The notes under the pieces were generated by a model. The model ran no database searches. It saw nothing but the letters and a program-made list of their open reading frames with translations, and was not told the DNA's origin. Shown in pieces: positions 21,200-32,774 of a stretch of 64,000 nucleotides of DNA. This DNA is from Bipolaris cookei (Eukaryota > Ascomycota > Dothideomycetes > Pleosporales > Pleosporaceae), in assembly GCA_002286855.1 (NCBI GenBank), contig NRSV01000019.1:313389-377388 (forward strand). Direction: 5' to 3'. Each line of letters begins with the position of its first letter. The stretch's first letter is position 1. A program made the translations under genes and the position numbers.

Positions 21200-24141
21200 A
21201 TGGTCAAGCCAGGTCTCGGCCTCTTCACCGCCCGCCGCAAGTCGCAGGGCAATGTTTTCGAAGAGGTCGACGTTGCCACCAGCCCCGACACAACGGCTCC
21301 CCCTGCACCGCAGCCTGCACCTGCAGACTCTGGCGGCTTCCGTCTGCTGAGCAGGACTGAAGTGGAAAAAGCCAAAGAGCAGCGCAAAACACAGGAGAAG
21401 GAGCGTTCTTCAAAGTTCCCTCGTTTCAGCAGCTTGGGGAGCAAGAATCGCAACCAGTCCTTTGACGACGATTCTCCAGGCTCGTCTAAGCGGTAAGTCT
21501 CTACCCGCTAAGTCATAGCGTCGGCCGGACTAACCCTTTAATTAGCGACAGCAAGTCAAGCAGTGGGACTCAATTTTCCACTTCGAGACCCTATGCCAAT
21601 GGGCAGCATGGCTCCACATCTACACTCCCTTCATCCACCGACGCCAGTTCCGACGATAATCTTTTTACAAACATTCCCCGTCCTGCCCTCCAGCAACATA
21701 ACAGCTCCCCTAGCCCCCACTCAGTAGGCGCCCTCAAAAAGCAACTCCCTTTGCAGCCAAAGTCCAACTCGGGCGTGTCGTCATACAAGGATCTATCCAA
21801 CTCAGGGTGGAGTGGCCGAAATAGGGCTATGACTACGTCTAGCTACGCTAGCACTGCTGTTCCCCCTAAGCTCGAGGCAGACCTCAGTTTTGGTGGCTTT
21901 GAGGACGACATGTTCAGCCATCTCCAACGCAAGGACTCGCCCGAAGCACAACGCGAGCCGACGGGACGCTCGCTGCTTGCCGAGAAGCGCACTGTTCAGC
22001 CAGAGCCCATCAAGATCAAGTCACAGTTTGACGTTGAACCACCCATGAAAAGCTGGGACAGCCGTAACTCCGCTGATAACCTCATGGCCTCGTCGCACTC
22101 GGACCGTGAGGCCTCACCGCCTCCGCCTCCGCCTCACAAATACTCGGCCTACGCGCCCGTTGCCTCCGAGAGTCCTACATTCCATCCTAGCTCTACTTTC
22201 CACGACCTCGACGCCCAAACGGTCCGCAAGTCCTTCATGGAAAGAAACTCGTACCACGACACACCCCCTGAATCCAAACCAAACTCAATGTCGTCGTCAT
22301 CTGCAAACTCTTACGAGACACCATACTCCTCACGATCCGTCACGAGCACAAACAACAACGCCACCCCAAAGGCTGCCCCGGCACCAGCAGTAGCATCATC
22401 GTCGTCCGATGACAAGCAGGATGAAGACTTGTTCTCGCAATCAAAAACTGCATCCGCGTCGCGCGAGGTACCCACAATAAAGAAGACTGCGGCTCTTCCC
22501 TCTCAAAACAAGGCCTTGTCTGCCCCTGCTTCAGACGTCAGTCGACGCGTCATGTCACAAGCTGAGTTCCGCGAGTATCAAAAGAAGGCCATGACGCAAC
22601 CGCCGCCAGATGAAGACTCTGAAGACGAAGACTACGAAGATGAGGAGGACGCCATCAAGCGGCGAGAGGAAGAGGAGCTCATGAGGCGGAAGAACCAACA
22701 GATGCACTTTGCCCGTGAGGCCATGAAACGCTCAACTACCGCTTCGGGAAACCCAGCTGAGTCTGGACCCGACGCCGTAGGTTTCCCATCCGAGACATCC
22801 ATGAAGGCAGAGGAGTGGGAGGACGAGGACGTGCCCTTGGGCATTCTTGCTCAGCACGGCTTTCCCAGCCAAGCCCGCAACAGGCATCCCAGCCAGCCAA
22901 CAAATGCCATGCCGTCTTATATACCAGATCGTCCAGCCTCTGCCGGAGCCATGAGCCAGCGTGGAGTCAACAACATGAGCCTTCCTGCCTTTGCCCGACA
23001 CTTGCCCCAGGATCCCTATAGCAACTCCGTCATTGGTGGTGGCTTGATCCGACCGACAAATCGCGAGTCAATGGGTTTCAACGGCTTTGCTCAAGGCCCT
23101 GCATCCGTTGCGGGTGACTCGGTTGCCGGCGGCATGCCCATGCCTCACAACGTGGTATACCAGGAGGCCGGCTTATCGCAGCCCTCGCTTGTAGACCAGA
23201 TTCAGATGCGGGACATGACCAAGCAAAAGTATATGGGCGGCGGTTCGGCCAAGAAGCCCCAACCTGGGCCTTTTACCGGCATGCTCGGCCAGCAGATGAA
23301 TGCCAACGGCCAAGCCCAGAACCCCATGCGCATGTCACAAATGCCCATGATGAACGGCATGAACGGCATGAACGGCATGAATGGCATGAATGGCATGAAC
23401 GGTATGAATGGCATGAACGGCATGAACGGCATGAACCCGATGATGAATATGATGGGAGGCCAAATGGGTATGGGCGGCATGGGAATGGGAATGGGCATGG
23501 GCATGGGCCAGATGGGATACCCAATGGTGCAAGGGAGCGATTACATGCAACAGATGCAACAGATGCAGCAGATGCAGCAGATGATTGCCATGCAGCAAAT
23601 GCAGCTGCAAATGATGCAGCAGCCCCAACAAGATCCTCGCATGTCCATGGGCATGCCCAATAACGGCTATGCAGCTAGCACCATTGGTGGCGGCACCGCC
23701 AACTACCTCAACGTACCTGGTAGCCAGAGCCGAACAATGTCGTTTGTAGGAGGCAGCGGAAACCCACCACCGCCGCCGCAGCAGCAGCAGCGTACAATGT
23801 CCCTTATGGGCCCTCATCCAGGGTACACTCCCTCTATCGCACCATCCGAGCGTTCTAACATTGGTTTGTCCGCTAGGTATCGACCGGTCGCGAATCACTC
23901 GGATGCCATGTCCAACGGAACCTCGATGACCCTGCAAGTCGGCGAAGGCGCTAACCAGAGTCGAGCCGGTGCGATCAAAGGCATACTGAAGAAGGGCAGC
24001 CCTGGACCGCAGGTCAGTGTCGCCGAAGTTGATGAAGGCGACGAAGATTGGGGCAAGATGGCTGCGAGAAAGAACAAGTCGCGAGGCAAGGAGAACAACA
24101 GCTCAGGCCTCGAGGACCTTACGCGCGGACTCAACATATAG
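21200..24141 (+). CDS. Large Met/Gln/Ser-rich conserved fungal protein, unknown function
   Basis: Two exons: 21200-21492 and 21546-24141, with a 53-bp intron (21493-21545); 962 residues, almost wholly disordered. The start ATG sits in caccATGG. The N-terminus is MVKPGLGLFTARRKSQGNVF. A conserved-looking segment near residue 435 reads MSQAEFREYQKKAM, followed by an acidic run and RREEEELMRRKNQQMHF (helical, charged). Next come EDEDVPLGILAQHGFPS and SLPAFARHLPQDPYSNS, phrases I recognise from uncharacterised ascomycete proteins. Residues about 700-730 are Met-Asn-Gly tandem repeats (9-bp DNA unit), then Met-Gly and Met-Gln-Gln repeats of prion-like composition. The C-terminus is basic (KNKSRGKENN). 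No enzyme domain is visible. It may be a condensate-forming or scaffold protein, but that is speculation. Confidence 0.85.
23352..23434 (+). repeat. 9-bp in-frame repeat encoding Met-Asn-Gly
   Basis: About nine units of aacggcatg/aatggcatg lie in the coding sequence of the Met-rich protein, with synonymous aac/aat differences. A three-codon unit keeps frame on expansion or contraction, so length polymorphism between strains is likely. Confidence 0.85.
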
Positions 24142-24939
24142 ACGTCGTACGTACACGGCTCACGCACATATACGCATTTTGATTATTTACCCCCCTCACA
24201 TAACCCCCCCAGCGCATGTTTGAAGAGAGCGAGAGAGACCAAAAAGCAGCAACATAATACGGATGTAATGGACATGGAGAGAACGCGATCCAGGAAACAC
24301 TTCTTCTTTTTTCAAGAAACCCTTTTATTCTTTTGACAATGCACGGAAGCGATTCTTCGTGGGCCCTTTTTTTTGTCCCCATGGGTCCTGGGATTTTTTT
24401 TATGGGGGGAAATCCCTAGGACTTGAAACTTTTTGTACATTTGGATAATGTTGCATTTACACCTGGCGTTTATTTTTCTTTCCACATATCTGTTGTTTAT
24501 TTCGGTTTTTTTATCTTGTTACAAAGGTTCATGTTCTCTCCGATTGTCCTTTTGCGGGGAATTTTTCTTTCTCTTGCTTGGGGGAAATGGGTGGAGAGAA
24601 GAAAAAGGGAATTTAGGGATTGGGGATGAAGAAGTTCAGGGAGGAAGTAGGAGAAAGGGAGAGGAAGGGAACAGAAAAATATGTAATCATGTAGCGGGAT
24701 CTTTATTGTTTTGCGCCCTCTTTTTTTTGGTCCAAAACTCACTTCTTCATCGTTTTTTTTTGGCACACGGCTTCTCTTTATCTGTTGTATTCACATCTCT
24801 TGTATATGCACATGGTCTTTGTGTGGATTTTATCCTTTTGCATATAGACGTTGGGCATATATGTATGGGGGTTTTTTTTGGTTTGGAGTGGCATGGGGTA
24901 CTGGGGGGGGGAAATAGAAAAGGGGAATGTGTACAGAGA

Positions 24940-24983
<44 letters not shown>

Positions 24984-25581
24984 ATGCATGCGCTTGATTC
25001 GGCTCTTATCTAAAGTGGAAATGTGTGATTTTTATCATGCTGGGTATATATACTCGTCTTTTTTTGTAAAGAGTTTGGATTGAATAAATGTTGCGATTGG
25101 CATCCATATCTACATGTGGCAAGTCTGTTTGACATGCGTACAGACAGACAGCATGTGTATGTGGCATTAACTTTATATAAAAAAAAGAGGGAGATTGTGT
25201 AGTGGACAGAGAAGAAGAAGAAGAAGAAGAAGAAGAAAAAAGGGGGAGGGGATATCTAGTTCACTATTCTCTCTCTTTCCTAACGTCTCCGCTGCTGTAC
25301 TTACTCATGTCTCATCTAATCCCATCTCTTCATTGAGAAGATACGCAGATGGGGGCGGAAAAGTAGAATCCGGGGGATCTACGATTCAACAAGAGAGAAC
25401 AGCAATAACAAAATAATAATAATAATAATCAAGACGCTGCCGCCGCGTAGAAACGCCTCGATTCGTGATCATGTCTTTTACATAATCATGTCATGATCAA
25501 TGGTACGCCTTTCTTCTTTCTTCCTAATCATCTTTTTCCTGTTTTGCTTTCCGCTTTGCTTTCACACTACCGGGGCCGAAT
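24142..25581. other. Convergent 3' spacer with simple repeats
   Basis: It lies between the Met-rich gene and EMC2, which converge on it. No gene is supported. It contains a GA microsatellite (about 24934-24977), a GAA run (about 25207-25231) and an AATAAT run (about 25415-25430), and long T- and G-homopolymers. Terminators of both genes must lie here. Confidence 0.5.
24934..24977. repeat. GA microsatellite
   Basis: An interrupted agagaaagagaaag run passes into about 14 uninterrupted ga units within the convergent spacer. Confidence 0.85.
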
Positions 25582-26625
25582 CTAACCATCTCGATCCAAC
25601 AGTTCCCTGGCAGCAATGATCTCGGCCTCCTCGAACCCTTGCCAGCCCTTTTTACTGGAGCTGTAATTCCGAATCATTTCGGCCAGCTTGTTTGTTGCGA
25701 TTTCCTCGAGCTTGCGGATGATTTGGGGGCTGGGCAGGGAGACGTCGTCGGAGTCGTCGCGGCGGGTGGTTGCTGATGATGATGTGGCGGGGTCAGAGAG
25801 GAGGGTGTTGTTGAGCTTGGAGGTGAGGAGCTTGAGGCCGTAGTAGCCGCGCAGGTACGAGTCATTGAGCTCGACGGAGCGGCAGAAGTGCTTGAGTGCT
25901 AGAGCGTACGAGGAGAAGTTGGGTGGGTTGTTGGCAGCGGTGGAGAGATAGTGGAGTGTTGCAATGTGGGCGTGGGCCTGGCAACCCAAGGGTCAGCAAT
26001 GGGGAACAATGCCAATGGGAGGCGAATGGGGTCAACTCACAGTCCAGGCATTGGGCGTGATGAGCAGCACCTCTTCTGCACAGAAGACGGCCTGTCCCCA
26101 GGCACCGGTGCTGGCATACAGCTCACTTGCTTCGGCCCAGGCCTCGGCGTCCGTAGGGCTGTTGTGCAAGAGTGCCGCTACTGCCGTAATGGCGTCTTGT
26201 GTCCTACCCAGAGCCTTGAGCACGGCAACCCGCCGCTTGCGGATGCTCATGTTGGTGGGGTCGTCCTTGAGGATCTTCTCATATGCGTCAAAGACCTTCT
26301 GCAGGTCGGCGTCTGTCTTGGACGTGGCCTCATTGTAGATGCCGCGCAGCGTGATGATGCGCTCGTTGTGGTCGCCAAAGCGCGCCTCAAGCCGGTGCAG
26401 AATGTCAAGGGCGGCCTTCTCGTCACCGGTGCGCAGCGTCGAGAGGAACAGGTTCTCGTGGATGGTCCATGTCTCCGGTGTTTCCCGAGAGAAGAGCAGT
26501 GACAGCGGCCAGGGCAGCGATGATGTGGGAGTCGATGATAGGATGAGGGGCGCTTTCTGCGAGAGGGCCAGGGCAGTGGGCGGCGGTATTTGCGAGGGCG
26601 GCGAGAGCAGATTGGCGTGTGACAT
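25582..26625 (-). CDS. emc2: ER membrane protein complex subunit 2 (TPR protein)
   Basis: Cytosolic TPR subunit of the EMC, which inserts tail-anchored and multi-pass proteins into the ER membrane. Two exons: 26625-26041 and 25977-25582, with a 63-bp phase-0 intron; 326 residues. TPR helices run from about residue 55: ETWTIHENLFLSTLRTGDEK, ALDILHRLEARFGDH, KDDPTNMSIRKRRVAVLKAL, SPTDAEAWAEASELYASTGA, and the family signature AVFCAEEVLLITPNAWT spliced to AHAHIATLHYLS. The C-terminal part has HFCRSVELNDSYLRGYYGLK, then a Ser/Thr-rich loop before the final helices. The start is the first true ATG (MSHANLL); an earlier in-frame start would be non-ATG. Assignment rests on the TPR pattern and that signature. 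Confidence 0.9.
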
Positions 26626-27028
26626 GGCTGCAATCGGCGTCGTCAAGGTTGGGGTCCGGCGATGGGCTGCAAGGTGGAATGTGGAGTTGAGCTGTGCTGG
26701 ACGCCCTGTCCTAGCTCCGCTCGGCCAAACTAGGTAGCGTCCTGCCGTCCGCCGTCGGCGTCTCCACTGCCATTCACGACTGTACGTCGTCCTTGACTTT
26801 CCAGAGAGAGAAGAAAGCGGCCTTCACCCTCACACAAAAGTCACTACCCCCCTACAACTTCTCGCCGTCGCCTATGCCTTCAGTCGCTATCCCCCTCATG
26901 ACTGCCCCATCCCAATGATCATGCCGGCTGGCCCACCACCATTAACACCCTCCCGCCAAACTACCCCTCCTCGCGCCCTCCTACCCCTCGACACACAACT
27001 GCGCCTGCTCCCTTGAGCGCTCACAAAC
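26626..27028. other. Divergent promoter of EMC2 and AP-3 delta
   Basis: About 400 bp separate the two starts. The right part is strikingly C-rich and pyrimidine-rich (ccctcctcgcgccctcc and similar), typical of leaders of constitutively expressed fungal genes. No coding sequence is seen. Confidence 0.5.
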
Positions 27029-30000
27029 ATGTACCCTCCGTGCCCCAATCTTTGCCCCTCAAACCACGCACGCTAATCGGCTCCCAGGTTCGAGAAATCC
27101 CTCTTCGACCTCATCCGAGGCCTGCGCAACCACAAGGGCAACGAGCGTGAGTACATTGCGGAGAGCATAAAAGAATGCCGCAAGGAAATTCGCACAAACG
27201 ACATGGACCTCAAGGCCACGGCCCTCATGAAGCTCACCTACCTCGAGATGTTTGGCCACGATATGTCCTGGGCCAGCTTCAACGTCTTGGAAGTCATGTC
27301 GAGTTCAAAGTTTAAGCAAAAACGCACAGGGTATCTAGCTGCCGTACAGAGCTTCCGCAGGGACACCGAGGTCCTGGTGCTGGCAGAGAACCAACTCAAA
27401 AAGGATATTATGAGTTCAAGCCACCAGTACATTGCGCTTCCGCTTGGTGCCATCCCGCACGTCATCAATCCCAGCATGGCCAATTCAGTCCTGTCAGATT
27501 TAATACCGCGACTCGCCCACTCTAACGCAATGGTCCGCAAGAAAACAGTCGTCACGCTCTACAGATTGGCCCTGGTATATCCCGAGACACTGCGACCTGC
27601 ATGGCCCAAGATCAAGGAGCGGTTGTTGGACGACAATGAAGATCCGAGCGTGACGGCTGCCATTGTCAATGTCGTATGCGAGTTGGGGTGGAGGCGACCT
27701 CAAGACTTTCTGCCACTAGCGCCTAGGTTGTTCGATCTCTTGGTCGAAGGAGGAAACAACTGGATGGCTATTAAGCTTGTCAAACTTGTAAGTGCCACAA
27801 AGGTACTGGTACAGCCCGTTGCTAACAGCGTCCAGTTTGCTACTTTGACTCCATTGGAACCCCGATTGATCAAGAAACTCCTCCCCCCTCTAACTAAAAT
27901 TATTCGAGAAACATCTGCCATGTCTTTGCTGTACGAATGTATCAGTGGCATCATCCAGGGTGGCATTCTAGAAGCTGTCGAAGGCACCTCGGAAGGAGAA
28001 GAGGTTGCAAAGTTGTGCGTTGGCAAATTACGCGGCATGATGCTAATAGAGGGCGACGCAAATTGTAAGCGAAGATATACTGAAATACAAGGTTCGGCTT
28101 CTCATCATGCTACAGTAAAATACGTCGCATTGCTTGCTTTCGAAAAGATTGTCACGTCCCATCCCTATCTTGTCTCCCAGCAACAAGACGTCATTCTTGA
28201 ATGCATTGACGACCCCGACATTTCAATACGGATGCGCGCTCTGGATCTTGTCGTCGGCATGGTCAATGCCGACAACTTAACAGCCATTGTAGGACGATTG
28301 ATGCGACAGCTACGTAATGCGCCAATTGCGACCGCAGTAAACGATCCAAACAACGACCTAGGCAGGTTGACTGGTGTCACACCTTATGGCGACGACGATT
28401 CAGACGCCGAAGATAATCTACCACAACACGAACAAAAATCAGATCAACCACCACCCTTGCCAGATGACTACCGCACAAGCGTGATTCGGAGGATTCTAGA
28501 AATCTGCTCGCGTGATATGTACAGCAACATTAGCGATTTTGAATGGTACATTGATGTTCTTACCCAGCTTGTCCGTGTGTCACCAGCCACAAAGGCAACT
28601 TCGGTGATGGAAGAGGAGGAGGAAGAGTTAGAACATGATGATGAGATTGGTGCTGGCATCGGGCGTGAGCTACAGAATGTCGCCATACGGGTGAAGAGCG
28701 TTCGGCCAGAAGCTATCGAAGCTGCGCAGTCACTTGTCCTTGTTGATCGTCGGGACCAGATGTTTCCTGCTTCAGGTAATGGCGGTCAAGGCGTGCTCGA
28801 GTACGCTGGCTGGCTTGTGGGCGAGTATGCCCGCTATCTCACTAGACCGGAACCTGTCATGACCTCCCTCTTGCATCCTACTTCGCTTCAGCTGCCTTCA
28901 AAAACCCTCGCCATATACCTGCAGGCAATACCCAAAGTCTTCTCCAGCATAGCCGGAAACGATCAAACATCATGGAGTCCGGAACGCAAGACACTAATGT
29001 CTCTTCTCATGGCACGAATTATCCACTTTCTAGAGCCATTGTCTACGCACCCTAGCCTTGAAGTGCAAGAACGTTCAGTCGAGTACCTGGAGCTAATGCG
29101 CCTTGCCGCAGAAGCCGCGTCGGGTACTGCTGCTAGTGCAGATCAAAACGAGTTTACTGACCCACCTCTCCTGCTTACACAAGCCATCCCTGCCCTCTTC
29201 TCTGGAGCTGAATTGAATCCAGTAGCCCCTGGCGCGCAACGCAAGGTTCCCATTCCTGAGGATATAGATCTAGATACGCCCATCAACCCCAATCTGCAGC
29301 ATCTGCTTTCTGCAGTCGATGCGGAAGGCTTCGAGACAGAAGAGGATGATGTCTATGCCGCATACTCTGAACCAGTTGCCGCCTTGACAGAAGCACCAAT
29401 CGTTGCGGCGCCAGCGGCAGACCGCCTCGATGGCTCGCAAAAGGAGCCAATATCTTATCAAAATGCCACAGAAGACGAGTATCTGGATCCCGATATCATT
29501 GCCCGCCGGAAAGCAGAACGCAGAGAGCGATACAAAGACGACCCCTTTTATATTGACCCTGAGGGGGATAACAGTGGACCAGTGACGCCTCTAAGTAGAA
29601 TCGTACGCGATGGAAACAGGGAGAACAACGACCTGGATATTGACTCCATCCCGATCATGGAGCTCAACCTTGACAGCAAGGGCTCTTCCTCTGAACATCT
29701 TCCGCGGTCACGGAGCCCTCGCAAACCCGTACGCAAAGTGGATATCATGGGCGACGAGACGCTCGGATCTGCTGCACTAGAACCTTCTATTAGCAGAGAA
29801 GACAGTACGCAGGGGCGCCCAGGCAAAGCGAAGAAATCGCTCCTCCAAGTCGACAGTTCGGGTCTCGGTGCGCTGAGCCTGGACGATGACGACGCCCCGT
29901 CGAACCGCAAGCTTACGGCGCTCGAGATGGAGCGCAAGGCGCAGGAAGATGCGGAAATGAAGCGAGCGCTACAAGAGGTGGAGCGCTTGCGACTGGAGAT

Positions 30001-30337
30001 GCAGCGCGCGAGTGAGAGACTGTTGGTCAAGGAGGAAGTTGCAGTCAAAAAGAAGAAGAAGAGAAAGGTGAGAAAGGTTGCTGTTGAGGGAGATGAACCG
30101 GATGAAATGGCACCAGAGGTTAGTATAGGTGTTGACGGTAGTGAAGGAGGAAATGGAGAAGAGGCAAAGACGACGCCTGTCAAGAAGAAGAAAAAGAAGA
30201 AGGTCAAGGCTGTTGAGGGTGACGGTAATGGCCAGGGGCAACCCGAGGCTGGAGATCAAGACGAAACCAAGGTCAAAAAAAAGAAAAAGAAGAGGACAGT
30301 AGTCATGGATGAGGGCGGGGATGCGCCCGCCGAGTAG
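27029..30337 (+). CDS. apl5: AP-3 complex subunit delta
   Basis: Large adaptin of the AP-3 coat, which sorts cargo from Golgi/endosome directly to the vacuole. Four exons: 27029-27030, 27088-27787, 27836-28064 and 28116-30337; 1050 residues. The start codon is split: AT at 27029-27030, a 57-bp intron with gctaat branch and cccag acceptor, then G at 27088, producing MFEKSLFDLIRGLRNHKGNE, the family N-terminus. Two further introns (48 and 51 bp) are multiples of three without stops but were removed because splicing restores WMAIKLVKLFATLTPLEPRL and GDANLKYVALLAFEKI. The adaptin HEAT-repeat trunk occupies the first 600 residues. The C-terminal third is the charged hinge, with coiled coil and Lys-rich tracts (VKKKKKRKVRK). 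No separate ear domain is evident, as usual in fungi. Confidence 0.92.
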
Positions 30338-30653
30338 TATAGTACCACCAAAAACAACGCTTGTGAAAAGGCGACTTTTTTACTTGTTGACTAAACAAAG
30401 CCTCGAAATGCTACTAGGTATCTCGGATGTACCATGCATGCCTCCCTGTATCGAAATAACGCCATGTCGCCCTAGATAATTGTACGAAAGAATATGCCAA
30501 TTGGCCTCCTCCTCTTCTTGAATCTTCTTCGCTTCTCCCCTATTGCCACATATGTACGTTCCAATGTCTCCTTCACAATCGGACTCCCGTCTCATCGATA
30601 TACCGAAATTCGCATACGCACATTCGTCTACCCCATATCCAGTCTTTCCTTTC
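30338..30653. other. Convergent spacer between AP-3 delta and RAMP4 genes
   Basis: Non-coding; holds both 3' ends. Nothing else is recognised. Confidence 0.45.
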
Positions 30654-31142
30654 TTAAAAGAAGAGTCGAAGAACCTCGAACAACAAACCGCCGCAAAGTA
30701 CGAATGCCAGTACAACTGCAAGCGCACACATACGTTAGCCATGATGCACTCTACTCTTCGCTCATTCTGTTCTGCTCTGCGCGCGCCCGCCTCGAAAAGA
30801 AAATAGAAGAGTAAGGGATAAGGGATATAGGGAATTTCAAGAAAACATACTAATCCACGGCTTGCTAATAGGCGATTTCTGAGGCCCTTGCTTCTTAACG
30901 ACTGGCATGTTTGATTCAGGCTTGCCCATCTTCTTCTCCTGCGCTTTGGCAAAGCGCATGTTTGCTTGTCGTTGCTGGGGTGTTTGCGCCTATGTAGTTC
31001 ACTTCTATTAGCCATTTCCTCCGTATCTTCTGACTTGCATGCGAAAAAAGAAAGGGACAGGGAAATCGAGGGCTTCGAGGGGGTTTGGGTTCGGGGGACT
31101 GGGCAAACGGCAAGGGGGAGGGGGGGAACAGTCGCGTACCAT
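30654..31142 (-). CDS. ysy6: RAMP4/SERP-type ER membrane protein (YSY6 homologue)
   Basis: Tail-anchored stress-associated ER protein that associates with the Sec61 translocon. The gene was reconstructed from three exons too small to stand out: 31142-31140 (only ATG), 30989-30851 and 30715-30654, with introns of 150 and 135 bp; 67 residues. The protein reads MAQTPQQRQANMRFAKAQEK, KMGKPESNMPVVKKQ, GPQKSPISKPWI, then a single C-terminal membrane helix VLAFVLCGGLLFEVLRLFF. The pattern (QTPQQR start, SPISKPWI before the helix, FEVLRLFF end) matches the family. Both introns have good donors (gtacgc, gtatgt) and acceptors (catag, ttgcag), and the second has a gctaac branch. A 353-residue open frame that overlaps this locus is spurious. 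Confidence 0.92.
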
Positions 31143-31647
31143 TGTGATCGCTGTTGCGGTTGTTCAAGGGGCGAAGCCGGTGTGATGTAGAAGAAGAAAT
31201 TCGGGGAAAGTGTTGCGGGGCAGAGAGGGAGGGAGAAGGAGGAGTGAGAGAGGCTGTGGGCAGCAATTCCAGGGTCCAAGAGGGTGTCGGGTTGTGCAAG
31301 GTGTTCGGTTTGGGATGAGACCCATGCACGGACCGCGTTCCCGCCGCCGGCGCTAGGACGTGGTAGGGGTATGGCGTCGTGGTTCGCGTATTGCGGAGAT
31401 GAAGCGCGGAGGTTTACTCTTTGTGATTTTTGTTCAGGCACGGTACGAGAGCTTTACAACCCACTTCTACATCGAGCCGCTGTAGCGCAAGAGTACGTAC
31501 CGCATAACTGCTATATACTGCATTTTCACAAGACATTCCCGAATCCTTTTTTTTCCTGTATCTCTCTTGCCGTCTTCCTGGGTCCTATCCACTTCCTTCG
31601 CAGGGCGTGCGAAGCGGGGAATCTCAACACAAAACATCAGTAGTGCA
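31143..31647. other. Divergent promoter of the RAMP4 gene and the next gene
   Basis: About 500 bp with purine-rich and G-rich tracts near 31150-31260. No coding sequence is supported. Confidence 0.45.
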
Positions 31648-32243
31648 ATGAACAACGCTCGAGTAACACGGTCGCTATGGAGCCGAGCAGCAATACACAC
31701 AAGACCAACAAGACGGGTTTCGCGAAGAAACCTTGCAACTGAGACACAACCTCCGCTGCCACCGCCGCCACGCAAAGAGCCATCGCGAGTAGTACGTCAT
31801 AACCCTCCCTTTCGCAAGTTGGCAAAACCGACCACGGCCACGGCCAAGACCCTCAATCTTGATCAAATGTACTAACAAAGCTCAATCAGGGCGCATACTA
31901 CGGCACCTTCGGCTCCCCAATCCTCAAATGCTTCCTCGGCGCCCTCTTCACATACCAACTCGCCTACTACCTCTGGTACAAGCTCGAAACCATCGAAGAA
32001 CGGCACGAAACGCGCTTGGAAATCGCTGAGCTGCAGCAAGAACTAAAGCAAGCGCTCGAGAAACAGAGTCAAGCGGCGCAGGAAAAGTGGGATAGGGCGG
32101 CGGAGGTGTTGCAGAGGGAGAAGCAAGAGTTGGGGGAGGCGGTGGAGGCGGTGGTTGAGGAGGTGAGGGAGGGGGCGGATGAGGTGGGGAGGGGGACCAG
32201 GGCGGTGGGGAAGGTTGCGGGTGGGGGGTGGTGGCCTTGGTGA
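31648..32243 (+). CDS. Predicted mitochondrial membrane protein with coiled coil
   Basis: Two exons: 31648-31791 and 31890-32243, with a 98-bp intron (branch actaac); 165 residues. The N-terminus MNNARVTRSLWSRAAIHTRP is Arg-rich and acid-free, like a mitochondrial presequence, followed by a Pro-rich linker. After the junction comes GAYYGTFGSPILKCFLGALF, TYQLAYYLWYKLETIEERHE: one membrane span leading into a coiled coil (LEIAELQQELKQALEKQ) and a Gly/Trp-rich tail ending GGGWWPW. I recognise the GTFGSP-plus-span arrangement as common in uncharacterised fungal inner-membrane proteins but cannot assign a function. The second-exon coiled coil runs about 80 residues. Confidence 0.8.
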
Positions 32244-32774
32244 TGGGTTGATGATGGGTTGATGATGGGGTGATGTCGGCGTGTGGAGAGGTGCATTGAT
32301 GTGTAGTATTATTAGAATGCGTAATTGATGCATGGGTGATACCCTTCCTTCTTTGCAACAATAACTTGGGCTGTGTTGTACATGGGAATTTTATCGAGTC
32401 TCTTGCCAACTTTCGTTTCCCTCAAGCTCCCTTCATTTGTGTCGATACTATCTTGAATAGTCTGTTCTTGCTCTCATTTCAATCTTCTTCTCTTTCTTAT
32501 TCTTGCGTCGTCTTCTTTCATGCAAATGCCGTCTCTGCTGCTTCAATCTTTCTCATCGTTTTGCTGATTTGAGTATATGCAGCTACTCCCGCATACTCAA
32601 CAAAGGCAATAGCTTTGGGTACTCTCTGCTGCATATCGACAAAACAGGGTTTCTGCATGTCGCTGCTCGATGTTTCAAGAGCCTATGACAGTTGTATCGC
32701 TCTGAACGTGGTATATAACGGTGTCGGCCATCAGGTAACAAGATATGTTCGTATCACCCCAGGCACGAGAAGCT
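32244..32774. other. Convergent spacer
   Basis: Non-coding 3' flank between the mitochondrial protein gene and the Zn2Cys6 regulator. A tgatgggt direct repeat (32238-32275) follows the stop codon. Nothing else is recognised. Confidence 0.45.

Noticed and set aside
30380..31441. A 353-codon minus-strand open frame downstream of AP-3 delta
   Set aside because: Its composition is patchy and no domain is visible, whereas the RAMP4 protein assembled from three short exons at the same place matches a known family end to end.
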